Assembly (NCBI RefSeq): GCF_029906345.1
Contig: NZ_JARYGY010000007.1
Coordinates: forward strand, 1 to 64,000
Direction of reading: 5' to 3'
Source: Aquimarina mycalae
Lineage (GTDB): Bacteria; Bacteroidota; Bacteroidia; Flavobacteriales; Flavobacteriaceae
Length of the DNA: 64,000 bases
Shown: positions 41,029 through 51,053 of the stretch, piece by piece
Layout: each line of letters opens with the position of its first letter
How positions within the stretch are numbered: position 1 is the first letter of the stretch
Position numbers and translations under genes: made by a program
Notes under the pieces: generated by a model
Seen by the model: the letters and a program-made list of their open reading frames with translations, nothing else
Databases searched by the model: none
Told to the model about the DNA's origin: nothing

Positions 41029-44000
41029 TTATTCTTCTACAAAAAGATAATTAAGTTGCAAGGTATTGAATTCTGTATTAAAGCTTTTGATTTCTTCAGA
41101 AATTAATTTGTCAAAAGCTTTTAGTTGTTTGTCAATCTGTTTCGTCAATTCGTTTTTAACTTCTATATCTTGAGATGTAGGACCAAAATCTCCCATTCCT
41201 ACAAGAGAATTTAAGTGACCTAGTTTATTTGTTAATCTAATTGGGAAATTTAAAGGATCCTGACCACTTTTATTTTTGGTTTGATATAATGCTTTCTCAA
41301 TTTCTCCAAACTGTTTTTGCAAATCTTTTGCTTTTTGGACTAAATCTTTAGTGTTCTCATCATCCTTGTATTGTGTGGAGAACGCTTTTAGTTGCGCATT
41401 GATCTTTCTAATTTTTTTAATGGATTGGTGTGCTTGATCGACCGTTTTATTTACGCTAGTAATAAAATCAAATTGTGATTGCATTTCTTGAGGAGTTGCC
41501 TCGGCTCTTGGATCAGCAAGAATTGTAAAAGATTGAGAAGTTTCATTTCCATTTACATTTAAACTCACTTTATAAGTGCCTGGAACCGCTTTAGGACCAT
41601 TGAGATTTGCCCACCATAGAATCATTCCTTTTAGTTTTTCTGCACCATCACCACGCATGTTCCAACTAAACTGATTGGCTCCTTTTTTTAACTCTAACAG
41701 TTTGTCTTTTTTCTCCTTAGCTCCAGAACTAAATGATTTTATAGTATCTCCCTTTGTATTAAAATAGGTAAGCGAAACAGTGTCTTTTTTTGTATCAAAG
41801 TTTTTTAGGTTAAAGTATGTGATTACTCCACTAGGATGATTGGTGCCTTCTGTTTTAGATTCTTTGCGACTTCCACCAGCCATTCTATAGGTGTCTTTTG
41901 GTTTAAACAAGACGTTCTCTTGATTTTTTAGAGTGTTGCTTAGTTGGTGTATCACGGTAAGATCATCAATAATCCACAAACTTCTTCCTTGTGTAGCAAC
42001 GATCAAATTATTGTCTTTGATCGTTAAATCCGTAATAGGAACAATAGGAAGATTTAATTGAAATGAATTCCAGTTTGTACCATTATTGAACGAAATATAC
42101 ATTCCTGTTTCAGTACCAGCATACAGCAACCCTTTACGCTTAGGATCTTCGCGAAGTACACGTGTGAAATGCTCATTATTTATTCCAGAAGTAATTTTTG
42201 TCCACGACTTTCCATAATCGGTTGTTCTATATAAATAAGGTGCAAAATCACCAGATTTATAGCGGGTTCCTGCGACATAGCAAGTACCTTCGTCAAAAGA
42301 GCTTGGCTCAATGCTATTAATCATCATCCATTCTGGCATTCCCTTAGGAGTTACGTTGCTCCAGTTTTCCCCTCCATCCTGACTTATATGAATTAATCCA
42401 TCATCACTACCAGTCCATAAAAGACCTTCTTTTAGAGGGCTTTCAGCAGCTGCAAAAATGGTACAATAGTATTCTACAGAAGTGTTATCCTGAGTAATAG
42501 GCCCTCCAGAAGATTTTAGTTTGCTTGGATCGTTTCTGGTAAGATCAGGACTGATTACATTCCAGTTTTGACCTTCGTTTTCAGTTACATGTACGTGGTT
42601 AGAAAATGTATATAGCTTATTTGGATTATGTTTAGAAAACATAATAGGGAAATTCCATTGAAAACGATATTTCATATCCTCGGCGCCATGTCCCATTGGA
42701 TTATCAGGCCATACGCTTATAGATCTAATTGTTTCGGTTTTATGATTTACTCTGGTTAAGAAACCATCATAACTACCTCCATATACGATATCATTGTTTT
42801 TAGGATCTACAGCTATATGAGCGGATTCTCCACCAGCTGTGCGTTCCCAATCATCCTCAGAGATAGAAGATCCTGTACTTCTATGATTAATTCTAATGGT
42901 AGAATTGTCCTGTTGCGCTGCATAAATTCTATATGGGAAACTATTATCTGTAGTTACGCGATAAAATTGAGAAGTAGGTTGATTGTGATAAGTACTCCAG
43001 GTTTCTCCACCATCGTAGGTAATTTGCGCACCTCCATCATCGCCCATTATCATCCGTTTTGGGTTTTCTGGAGCGATCCAGAGATCGTGGTGATCTCCAT
43101 GAGGAGCTCTGAAACTACTAAAGTTTTTTCCACCATCTTTACTCTTATGATAGGATACGTTTACAACATAAACAACATCTTGATCCTTAGAGTCTGCATA
43201 GATACGGGTATAATACCAGGCACGCTGACGAAGACTGCGATCACTATTTAATTGATTCCAAGTATCTCCTCCATCATCACTACGATATACTCCTCCTTTT
43301 TCTTTATTTTCTACTATTGCCCATACTCTTTCACTATTTACAGGAGAAACCGTTACTCCTATAATTCCAAGAGTATCTTTAGCAAAACCTTTATTTGTTG
43401 AGATTTCTTTCCAGGTTTTTCCGCTATCTGTGCTTTTCCATAGTGCAGAACCATCTCCTCCAGAGCTTAAGCTATATGGCGTTCTTCTTGCATTCCAAGT
43501 TGAAGCATATAGAATTCTCGGATTGTTAGGATCTAAGGTAAGATCAACAGCTCCTGCATCTTGATTAGCGAATAATACTTTACTCCAGTTTTTTCCACCG
43601 TCGATACTTTTGTATACACCTCGATCTTGTGTAGGCTTATAAATATTTCCTAAAACTCCAGCATAAACAATATCTGGATTTGTTGGATGAATAGCTATTC
43701 TAGGGATATGTCTGCTTTTTGGTAATCCTGACTGAATCCATGTTTTTCCTGCATCAACACTTTTCCATACGCCATATCCAGAAGATACGTTTCCACGTAA
43801 TGTTTTTTCTCCACCACCTACATAAATAACGTTGGGATCACTTTTAGATACCGAAATAGAACCAACAGATCCGCCAAAGAAACCATCAGATATGTTTTCC
43901 CAGGTACGACCTCCATCGGTAGTTTTCCAGACTCCGCCACCTGTTGCTCCAAAATAAAACAGGTTTGGTTTGTTAGGAACACCCGTTACTGCGGCACTAC

Positions 44001-44139
44001 GACCACCTCTAAACGGACCAATTAATCGATACTCTAATGCATCGTATAATTCTTGTTCAAAGGTTTGGGCATTCAGGAAGGAAAAATTACCTAAAACAAA
44101 AAAGGCAATAATAGTTACTTTAATAAATTGTGAGTACAT
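41029..44139 (-). CDS. Large secreted BNR/VPS10-like repeat protein (sortilin/photosystem-type propeller)
   Basis: 1036 residues with a signal peptide (1-24). It has two beta-propellers built from sialidase-type Asp boxes (S/T-x-D-x-G-x-T-W), for example TTDGGRTW, SVDAGKTW, SIDGGKNW, STDSGKTW, SDDGGDTW and DGGENW. The C-terminal third (about 780-1036) contains a Ig-like part and a coiled-coil end. Such glycosyl-hydrolase-like BNR proteins are abundant in Bacteroidota; enzymatic activity is not evident. It stands immediately upstream of hemJ and may share its transcript. Confidence 0.85.
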   Translation of the reverse strand: MYSQFIKVTIIAFFVLGNFSFLNAQTFEQELYDALEYRLIGPFRGGRSAAVTGVPNKPNLFYFGATGGGVWKTTDGGRTWENISDGFFGGSVGSISVSKSDPNVIYVGGGEKTLRGNVSSGYGVWKSVDAGKTWIQSGLPKSRHIPRIAIHPTNPDIVYAGVLGNIYKPTQDRGVYKSIDGGKNWSKVLFANQDAGAVDLTLDPNNPRILYASTWNARRTPYSLSSGGDGSALWKSTDSGKTWKEISTNKGFAKDTLGIIGVTVSPVNSERVWAIVENKEKGGVYRSDDGGDTWNQLNSDRSLRQRAWYYTRIYADSKDQDVVYVVNVSYHKSKDGGKNFSSFRAPHGDHHDLWIAPENPKRMIMGDDGGAQITYDGGETWSTYHNQPTSQFYRVTTDNSFPYRIYAAQQDNSTIRINHRSTGSSISEDDWERTAGGESAHIAVDPKNNDIVYGGSYDGFLTRVNHKTETIRSISVWPDNPMGHGAEDMKYRFQWNFPIMFSKHNPNKLYTFSNHVHVTENEGQNWNVISPDLTRNDPSKLKSSGGPITQDNTSVEYYCTIFAAAESPLKEGLLWTGSDDGLIHISQDGGENWSNVTPKGMPEWMMINSIEPSSFDEGTCYVAGTRYKSGDFAPYLYRTTDYGKSWTKITSGINNEHFTRVLREDPKRKGLLYAGTETGMYISFNNGTNWNSFQLNLPIVPITDLTIKDNNLIVATQGRSLWIIDDLTVIHQLSNTLKNQENVLFKPKDTYRMAGGSRKESKTEGTNHPSGVITYFNLKNFDTKKDTVSLTYFNTKGDTIKSFSSGAKEKKDKLLELKKGANQFSWNMRGDGAEKLKGMILWWANLNGPKAVPGTYKVSLNVNGNETSQSFTILADPRAEATPQEMQSQFDFITSVNKTVDQAHQSIKKIRKINAQLKAFSTQYKDDENTKDLVQKAKDLQKQFGEIEKALYQTKNKSGQDPLNFPIRLTNKLGHLNSLVGMGDFGPTSQDIEVKNELTKQIDKQLKAFDKLISEEIKSFNTEFNTLQLNYLFVEE

Positions 44140-44278
44140 GTTGGTTGAGTTTTAAAGTTTTGCCAAGAATAACTAAAACATAAAGTGGAGTAGATTTGAT
44201 GGCCCACTAAAATCTGGAATAAAAAATTATTCAGAAAGATTTTCACGTAAATTTAACCTTAGTTGATTAAATCGATAA

Positions 44279-45667
44279 TTAAGTTGTCTTAGGGATCACT
44301 AAAGTTTTCCTAACTTCTCTGTTTAGAAAATAACCTGTAAGAATAGTCGATAGTACATCTGCAATTGGGAACGCAATCCAAACTCCTAAAACACCTAAAA
44401 ATGGTGGAAGAATTAAGATGAGAGGAATTAAAAAGAAACCCTGTTTGGTAAGACTCAATAATAGCGCAGGTATAGCTTTTCCTATAGATTGGAAATAGGC
44501 AGACCCTATAAGTTGAACAATGATTACTGGCGTGGCTAAGAACACAAACCGCAACGCCGATGGAGTTCTTTTCAAGATCTCTGCATTATTAGCAAGTGTT
44601 TCAGGATCTAAAGATTCTTTACTACTCACAAAAAGCGAAACAAAACTTTCAGGGAATAGCATGATAATTGTGAATATACAAATTGCCAACATACCTCCAT
44701 ATTTAATTGAAGTATTAATTGTACGTCTCACTCGTTGGTATTTTTTAGCACCATAATTATATCCAGCAATGGGCATAAATCCTTGATTTACTCCAATTAC
44801 AGGAAATAAAGCAAACATCAACATTCTACTTATAATACCATAAGATGCAACATCCAGTGCATCTCCATATGTAATTAAAACATTATTCAATAATACCGTA
44901 AGTACGGCGATAGTTCCTTGTCTGGCTAAGGTAACAAAACTTAATCCACTAATCTCTTTTACTACTGTGGGTTTAAGTTTGAAATATTCAAAGGTTAGTC
45001 TTAATTCACTTTTGACGATAAAAAACCAGGCAATAAAACCGAAGCAAATTCCGTAACTAATAAAGGTTGCCCAGGCAGCTCCTTCCATTCCATACCCCAT
45101 AACGTTAATCAGAAGATAATCCATAAAAATATTACCGATTGCAGGTAATATCATAGCGATCATGGCAAATTTTGGTTGACCTTCTGCTCGGATTACGTTA
45201 TTACCCATCATACACATGGATAACATAACGATTCCATAAAGGACAATTCTATAATAAGTGAGTGCGTAGTCCTTAAATGAGTCATCTGCTCCAAAAAATC
45301 CGATAAGATAATCTTGGAATAATAAACCCATTACTGCAAGAAATCCTGAAATCAAAAAAGTAAGCGTGGTCTGATTTCCGAATACACGCAAAGCCTTGTC
45401 ATGATTTCCTGAGCCCAATGCTCTGGATAACACAGAGCTACCTCCGATTCCAATAGCTAACCCAATCGCCCCAATAAAAAAAGTTACAGGAATCACAACT
45501 GTAATTGCCGAAATAGCCAATGGACCAATCCAACGTCCTAAGAAAATCGTATCAACGATCATGTTTAATGACATGACAAGGATTCCAATAGAAGCAGGTA
45601 CGGCTTGTTGTACAAGAAGTTTTCCTATGGGTTGGGTGCCTAATGCATCAGAGTTAACTTTTGCCAT
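44279..45667 (-). CDS. MATE family multidrug/sodium antiporter
   Basis: 462 residues with twelve hydrophobic segments and two similar halves, as in the MATE transporters. The N-terminal QAVPASIGILVMSLNMIVDTIFLGRWIGPLAI is the family start. It probably exports drugs or metabolites by sodium or proton exchange. Its ATG overlaps the stop of hemH by one base (TAATG), implying translational coupling. Confidence 0.9.
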   Translation of the reverse strand: MAKVNSDALGTQPIGKLLVQQAVPASIGILVMSLNMIVDTIFLGRWIGPLAISAITVVIPVTFFIGAIGLAIGIGGSSVLSRALGSGNHDKALRVFGNQTTLTFLISGFLAVMGLLFQDYLIGFFGADDSFKDYALTYYRIVLYGIVMLSMCMMGNNVIRAEGQPKFAMIAMILPAIGNIFMDYLLINVMGYGMEGAAWATFISYGICFGFIAWFFIVKSELRLTFEYFKLKPTVVKEISGLSFVTLARQGTIAVLTVLLNNVLITYGDALDVASYGIISRMLMFALFPVIGVNQGFMPIAGYNYGAKKYQRVRRTINTSIKYGGMLAICIFTIIMLFPESFVSLFVSSKESLDPETLANNAEILKRTPSALRFVFLATPVIIVQLIGSAYFQSIGKAIPALLLSLTKQGFFLIPLILILPPFLGVLGVWIAFPIADVLSTILTGYFLNREVRKTLVIPKTT

Positions 45668-46704
45668 TATATGACAGTTGTTTTAACATTGGCCCATTCA
45701 TTCACCCAATTTCCTATGATGTCTGCCCAATCATCACGATCATTCAAACAAGGAATCGTAGTAAATTCTTTTCCACCAACCTCATGAAAGATTTCTTCTC
45801 CTTCCATAGCAATTTCTTCTAAAGTTTCCAGGCAATCAGAAACAAATGCGGGCGTAACAATAGCCATTTTTTTAATACCTTCTTTACCCATTCTTTCAAT
45901 AGTTCTATCGGTATAAGGTTGTAACCATGGATCAAAACCTAATCTAGATTGGAATGAGGTAGAGTATGTACCGTTTTTAAGACCTAATTTTTTCGCTACT
46001 TGTACAGTGGTTAACTCACATTGATGGCGATAACAGAACTCGTGTTGTACAGATCCTTTTTTAAAACAACACTTTCCGTCCATTTTACAGTTTCCGTTAC
46101 TAATATCACTTTTTCTAATGTGTCTCTCTGGCACACCATGATAGCTAAATAAAAGATGTTCATAATCCAGATCTTTAATTTTTTCAGCTATGCTATTAGA
46201 TAGTACCTCAATATAGTCTGGTTTATTATAAAAAGCAGGAATATCTGTTAATTTCATATGAGGGAAATGTGCTTTCCGTAGTTCTTCGGCAAGCACTAAA
46301 ATAGTTTCAGTAGTCGCCATGGCGAATTGTGGATATAAAGGGACTATTAATACTTCGTCAACCCCTTTTTCGTGTAATTCTTGCAAACCACTTTTTAAAC
46401 TCATAGAACCATATCGCATGGCTAATCCAACAGGTATTGAAGTTCGTTCTGCGACTTTTTTCTGTAATCTTTCTGAAAGTACAATTAATGGAGAACCTTC
46501 ATCCCACCATATCTTTTTGTATGCTGCGGCAGATTTTTTTGGTCTGGTATTAAGGATAATACCTTTAACCAATAATGTTCTTGCCCAAAGCGGCACATCA
46601 ATAACTCTAGGGTCCATTAAGAATTCACCGAGATATTTCTTTACATCCTTTGGATCTGTGCTATCTGGAGATCCTAAGTTGACAAGAAGTACACCTTTAC
46701 TCAT
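45667..46704 (-). CDS. hemH: Ferrochelatase
   Basis: 345 residues. Active-site motif LFSYHGVPERHIRKSD (about 184-199) with the catalytic His and later FVSDCLETLEEIAMEGEE with the conserved Glu. A cluster of cysteines (NCKMDGKCCFKKGS, EFCYRHQC) follows the His motif; similar Cys-rich inserts occur in other Bacteroidota ferrochelatases and may bind a cofactor. It inserts Fe2+ into protoporphyrin IX. It is coupled to a MATE transporter downstream. Confidence 0.92.
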   Translation of the reverse strand: MSKGVLLVNLGSPDSTDPKDVKKYLGEFLMDPRVIDVPLWARTLLVKGIILNTRPKKSAAAYKKIWWDEGSPLIVLSERLQKKVAERTSIPVGLAMRYGSMSLKSGLQELHEKGVDEVLIVPLYPQFAMATTETILVLAEELRKAHFPHMKLTDIPAFYNKPDYIEVLSNSIAEKIKDLDYEHLLFSYHGVPERHIRKSDISNGNCKMDGKCCFKKGSVQHEFCYRHQCELTTVQVAKKLGLKNGTYSTSFQSRLGFDPWLQPYTDRTIERMGKEGIKKMAIVTPAFVSDCLETLEEIAMEGEEIFHEVGGKEFTTIPCLNDRDDWADIIGNWVNEWANVKTTVI

Positions 46705-46940
46705 AATTTTTCTTTTTCGGGAAGTAAAAATACAAACTATTATATGGATAGTTATTAAAAAAACAATAAGACTTGCTTATGGTAAGATTAGAAAACAGCG
46801 AGTAAAACAGCATGGTTAAACGCATAACTCAGAATTGCTTAATAAAAAGTAAACAAATTATAGCCCTAAGTTAAAATCTTATAAACTAAGAGTTACCAAC
46901 TATTATTTTAGTATTTTTATAAGATCAAAAAAGCATTGAA

Positions 46941-47114
46941 ATGAAACGTATTATTGTAGATGTCGAAAACGATAAACTGCCCTTTGTCTTAGAGTTATTG
47001 GAGCATTTCGAGTTCGTATCAGTTTTAAGTGACACTGGAGAAGATAATAGAGGAATGTATGATTCTATAGTCTCTCTACAAAAAGGAGAAGGGATTCCAG
47101 TAAAGGAATCTTAG
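46941..47114 (+). CDS. Short protein, 57 aa, antitoxin-like
   Basis: 57 residues: MKRIIVDVENDKLPFVLELL then HFEFVSVLSDTGEDNR and a polar tail. A strand-helix-strand start of this kind (xxIIVDVENDxxPFVLELL) recalls the N-terminal part of small Bacteroidota antitoxin-type proteins. There is no toxin gene beside it; the next frame is the convergent AraC regulator. It may be a relic of a toxin-antitoxin pair or an unrelated small protein. Confidence 0.5.
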   Translation: MKRIIVDVENDKLPFVLELLEHFEFVSVLSDTGEDNRGMYDSIVSLQKGEGIPVKES

Positions 47115-47123
47115 GATAAGTTA

Positions 47124-48014
47124 TCAACTTAGATTCATCACATATTTTTTTGGTGTAGTGCCAAATTTTTTCTTGAACGCAGCTATAAAATGGCTCGCTG
47201 TACTATATCCTACTTTTAACCCTACTTCATTTACATTATGACTTCCCGAAGCCAATAATTGTCGGGCTACTTCCATTTTATAGTCAAACAAAAACGCATA
47301 TACAGGTTCGCCATAAATTTGTTTAAACCCATCTTTAAGCTTACTTAACGGCAATCCTATTTCCTTGGACAATTCAGAAAGAGTAGGAGGCTCTGCCATT
47401 CTGGAAATAATAATTTCTTTAGCTTCCTTTATTTTAAGAACATTCTCTTCATCTACTAAAAAAGGACACTGCTCAATGTCCGCATCTTCTGGTTTATTAA
47501 AGTATAAACTTAACAATTCATAAGATTTACCTTTAAAATATAGAAGCTTAATAGACTTATGGAGATTATAATTTAAAACTTGATTTAAAACGACTGTCAT
47601 GGATGGAGAAATGTCAGCATCTGTATAATATTTTTTATCTCGATTACCTTCTCCTAGAAACGGAATATAATCTGCTTCTTTAGAAAATAACGAATGAAAT
47701 TTTTTTATTGAAATTAAAAGAGAAACCAACCAAGAATCTTTTTCCATCTCCAGATTCATAGGTAGATCTCTTTGAGGATTATACAATAGCAGGGACTTTT
47801 TCTGTGGCAATGGTAAAGCGTAGCTTCCGTTATTAAAATTAAATTTCATATTGCCCTTTAAACAAAAATGAAATTGAATATAACTGCTGTCTATATCACG
47901 GATAATTCTTTGAGTATCACTGGTTTCGTTTTGAAATTTTAGAATGTAAAACCCATCTTCTATAAAGGTTTCTTCTAAAATTCCTTGAGCGTTATTTTTT
48001 AGTTGTATTTCCAT
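47124..48014 (-). CDS. AraC family regulator, divergent from hemA
   Basis: 296 residues. A cupin-like sensing domain fills the N-terminal half (IQFHFCLKGNMKFNFN, about 46-61). The last 100 residues are an AraC double helix-turn-helix: PPTLSELSKEIGLPLSKLKDGFKQIYG and HNVNEVGLKVGYSTASHFIAAFKKKFGTTPKKY. It is transcribed away from hemA with 199 bp in between, so it may control heme synthesis, iron uptake or itself. In Bacteroidota such regulators often react to iron chelates; this is inference. Confidence 0.85.
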   Translation of the reverse strand: MEIQLKNNAQGILEETFIEDGFYILKFQNETSDTQRIIRDIDSSYIQFHFCLKGNMKFNFNNGSYALPLPQKKSLLLYNPQRDLPMNLEMEKDSWLVSLLISIKKFHSLFSKEADYIPFLGEGNRDKKYYTDADISPSMTVVLNQVLNYNLHKSIKLLYFKGKSYELLSLYFNKPEDADIEQCPFLVDEENVLKIKEAKEIIISRMAEPPTLSELSKEIGLPLSKLKDGFKQIYGEPVYAFLFDYKMEVARQLLASGSHNVNEVGLKVGYSTASHFIAAFKKKFGTTPKKYVMNLS

Positions 48015-48181
48015 CAGGACAAAAATATTTATTTAGAATTAATCTAAACTACTTAGATTGGAATCTATGGTACTTATACAAAAATAGGTGTTTTTACCCG
48101 TTTTAGCATATTTGAAGGAATAAACAACGCTTTTCGATATTAAAAAAACTGCTAGCGTTATTTTTTAAACTAGATGTAGGA

Positions 48182-48189
48182 TATTTTTG
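48182..48189 (+). promoter_or_regulatory. -7 box of the hem operon promoter
   Basis: TATTTTTG followed by CTACC fits the Bacteroidota -7 pattern TAnnTTTG well. It lies 25 bp before ATG 48214. A -33 TTG is not clear, as expected if an activator is needed. Confidence 0.5.
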
Positions 48190-48213
48190 CTACCGAAAAA
48201 TTAAGAGAACTTA

Positions 48214-49464
48214 ATGGAGCCTCACCTACGGAACAAAGGAACTAATTTTTATACTATCGGCTTGAGCTATAAAAAAGCTGATGCAGAGATAAGAGGTCAT
48301 TTTAGTATAAATGAAGAGGCAAAGACTGCTATACTTAATCAGGCTAAAGAAGAAGGGATAGAAGGCCTTTTAGTGATGTCTACCTGTAATCGTACTGAGT
48401 TATATGGTTTTGCTCAACACCCATTTCAACTTATTAAACTTTTATGTGAACATACGCATGGAACTGTCGAAGAGTTTGAAAAAGTTGCCTATGTACATAA
48501 AAATAGTAAAGCGGTTTCACATTTGTTTCGAGTAGGAACAGGACTAGATAGCCAGATTCTGGGAGATTTTGAAATCATTGGTCAAATAAAATCAGGATTT
48601 AGAGCGTCAAAAAAAATACAGATGATCAATCCATTTTTAGAACGATTGATCAATGCCGTAATTCAGGCAAGTAAAAGAATCAAAAACGAAACTGAAATTT
48701 CTACTGGAGCCACCTCTGTTAGTTTTGCTGCGGTACAATATATTTTGGCAAGAGTACCCTATGTGTCCGATAAAAATATCTTACTTTTTGGTACAGGAAA
48801 AATAGGACGTAATACCTGCGAAAATTTAATAAAACATACCAAAAACGATCATATTGTTTTAATAAACAGAACAAGAAATAAGGCAGAGAAAGTAGCTGGA
48901 AAGTTTAATCTTGTAGTTAAAGATTTTAATAACCTTAAAGAAGAGGTTAATAAAGCCGATGTGCTGATAGTAGCTACTGGAGCACAGATACCAACAATTA
49001 ACAAGTATATTGTTGATACAGATAAACCGCTATTGATCTTAGATCTATCTGTACCTAAAAACGTAGATACTAACGTTACTGAATTACCAAATGTTACTTT
49101 AGTACATATGGATCATTTATCAAGAATAACGGATGATACTTTGCAACGCAGACGTGTACAGATACCTAAAGCTGAAGGGATTATAGAAGAAGTAAAAACA
49201 GAATTTGATAGCTGGTTAGAAACTAGAAAATTTGCTCCTACCATAAAAGCTTTAAAAAACAAACTTAGCACGTTTAAAGAAGCAGAGATTAATTTGCAAC
49301 GAAAAAAGATGTCTGATTTTAATGAAGAACAAGCTACGATAATAAGTGATCGTATTATTCAAAAAATCACCAATCATTTTGCAAATCATCTTAAGGATGA
49401 AAATACTTCATCTGATGAAAGCATTGAATTAATTCAGAAAGTATTCCAAATACAGAATAAATAG
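48214..49464 (+). CDS. hemA: Glutamyl-tRNA reductase
   Basis: 416 residues. STCNRTELYGF carries the active-site cysteine C58. The NADPH-binding domain shows LFGTGKIGRNTCENL, and the C-terminal dimerisation helices are complete. It reduces glutamyl-tRNA to glutamate-1-semialdehyde, the first step of the C5 tetrapyrrole pathway. It opens the cluster hemA-hemC-hemD-hemE. hemC begins at the last base of its stop codon. An AraC-type regulator is divergently oriented upstream. Confidence 0.95.
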   Translation: MEPHLRNKGTNFYTIGLSYKKADAEIRGHFSINEEAKTAILNQAKEEGIEGLLVMSTCNRTELYGFAQHPFQLIKLLCEHTHGTVEEFEKVAYVHKNSKAVSHLFRVGTGLDSQILGDFEIIGQIKSGFRASKKIQMINPFLERLINAVIQASKRIKNETEISTGATSVSFAAVQYILARVPYVSDKNILLFGTGKIGRNTCENLIKHTKNDHIVLINRTRNKAEKVAGKFNLVVKDFNNLKEEVNKADVLIVATGAQIPTINKYIVDTDKPLLILDLSVPKNVDTNVTELPNVTLVHMDHLSRITDDTLQRRRVQIPKAEGIIEEVKTEFDSWLETRKFAPTIKALKNKLSTFKEAEINLQRKKMSDFNEEQATIISDRIIQKITNHFANHLKDENTSSDESIELIQKVFQIQNK

Positions 49465-50384
49465 TGGCGAATAAAACAATCCGTATTGGGACCAGAGATA
49501 GTGAATTAGCACTTTGGCAGGCACATACAGTACAGAATATATTAGAAAGTTTAGGGTACACTACCTCATTAGTTCCTGTAAAATCCACAGGAGATATCAT
49601 TTTAGATAAACCGTTGTATGAATTAGGGATTACTGGTATTTTTACAAAAACCTTGGATGTTGCTATGATCAATAACGATATTGATATTGCAGTACATTCT
49701 ATGAAAGATGTTCCGACTGCTTTACCTAAAGGCATTGTCGAAGCTGCTGTGTTAGAACGCGCAAATGTAAATGATATTCTTTTACATAAAGGATTAGATT
49801 TTTTGGACAAGGAAGAACAAGCAACAATAGCTACTGGAAGTCTAAGACGACAAGCACAATGGCTACATAAATACCCTAATCATAATATTGTTGATTTGCG
49901 AGGTAACGTAAATACCCGTATGCAGAAATTACAAGATAACGATTGGAACGGAGCTATTTTTGCAGCTGCTGGATTAGAGCGAATTAATCTAAAGCCAAAA
50001 GATTATTTGAATCTTGATTGGATGACACCTGCACCAGCTCAAGGAGCTATGTTGGTTGTTGCCAAAGAAGAAGATGCTTACTGTTTAGAAGCGCTTTCTC
50101 ATTTGAATCATGCGGATTCTAAAATATGTGTACATATAGAACGAGAATTTCTTAGAAAACTAGAAGGTGGATGTACAGCACCAATAGGAGCTTTGGCCAA
50201 AATTAAAGAAGGATATATCCATTTTACGGGAGTCTTGTTTAGTTTGGATGGAAAAGATAAGATCGAGGTTGTAAAGACAATTCGTATCGAGGATCGTGAA
50301 GGTTTTGGAATTACTTGTGCCGAAGAAATATTACATAATGGTGGAAAAGAATTGATGAAGAAGATTAAAGCAGATTTAAAATAA
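49464..50384 (+). CDS. hemC: Hydroxymethylbilane synthase (porphobilinogen deaminase)
   Basis: 306 residues from a GTG overlapping the hemA stop. Signature parts: RIGTRDSELALWQA, VHSMKDVPT, GSLRRQAQ, DLRGNVNTR and the cofactor-binding cysteine C237 in KLEGGCTAPIG. It links four porphobilinogens through a dipyrromethane cofactor into hydroxymethylbilane. It is translationally coupled to hemA and followed directly by hemD. Confidence 0.95.
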   Translation: MANKTIRIGTRDSELALWQAHTVQNILESLGYTTSLVPVKSTGDIILDKPLYELGITGIFTKTLDVAMINNDIDIAVHSMKDVPTALPKGIVEAAVLERANVNDILLHKGLDFLDKEEQATIATGSLRRQAQWLHKYPNHNIVDLRGNVNTRMQKLQDNDWNGAIFAAAGLERINLKPKDYLNLDWMTPAPAQGAMLVVAKEEDAYCLEALSHLNHADSKICVHIEREFLRKLEGGCTAPIGALAKIKEGYIHFTGVLFSLDGKDKIEVVKTIRIEDREGFGITCAEEILHNGGKELMKKIKADLK

Positions 50385-51053
50385 TTGAGTGCAAATGCTA
50401 CCATATTATCCACAAAAAAACTATCAGTAGCTCAGAAAGAGTTGTTACTAAATGCGGGAATCGGAGTTGTAGCATATAGTGCAATTGAGATTGAAATATT
50501 AGATATTTCAGGAACATATACCTCTCCAATAGCAAATGCAATATTTACAAGTAAGAATGCGGTAAAAGCAATTCAAAATACAGATATAATTATTGATGTA
50601 TGTTTTTGTGTAGGAGAGAATACAAAAAAACTGCTGGAAGAAAATGGTCAAAAAGTTGTTGAAACAGCTAAAAATGCTTCAGATTTAGGCAAAATTATAG
50701 CAAAAAAACACAAAACAGAGCAGTTTTCTTTTTTTTGCGGAAACATAAGAAGGGATGAATTGCCAGCCATTTTAAAAGAAAATGATATTCATCTAGAGGA
50801 AAAAGTAGTATATAAAACTCATATAAAAACAAGGAAACTGAATCGTAATTTTGATGGCGTATTCTTTTTTAGTCCATCAGGAGTACAGAGTTATTTTTCT
50901 AATAATGTAATAGGTACTGGTACAGCTTTTTGTATAGGAAATACTACAGCATCCGAGATTAAAAAATACACCAACAATATTATTGTTGCTAACAAACCAA
51001 CTGTAGAGAATGTTATCGTTCAGGCAGTTAAATACTTTGATAAAAGGATATGA
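50385..51053 (+). CDS. hemD: Uroporphyrinogen-III synthase
   Basis: 222 residues from a TTG right after the hemC stop. The family is poorly conserved, but the two-domain pattern and elements such as [12 protein letters not shown] (about 50-61), [15 protein letters not shown] (about 71-85) and [11 protein letters not shown] (about 150-160) plus a closing [11 protein letters not shown] fit HemD. It closes and inverts ring D. Its stop overlaps hemE by four bases (ATGA). Gene order supports the call. Confidence 0.88.
   Translation: MSANATILSTKKLSVAQKELLLNAGIGVVAYSAIEIEILDISGTYTSPIANAIFTSKNAVKAIQNTDIIIDVCFCVGENTKKLLEENGQKVVETAKNASDLGKIIAKKHKTEQFSFFCGNIRRDELPAILKENDIHLEEKVVYKTHIKTRKLNRNFDGVFFFSPSGVQSYFSNNVIGTGTAFCIGNTTASEIKKYTNNIIVANKPTVENVIVQAVKYFDKRI

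Noticed and set aside
42817-43251. Plus-strand 144-residue frame within the large BNR gene
   Set aside because: The sense strand shows regular Asp-box repeats across it; the opposite frame has no recognisable features.
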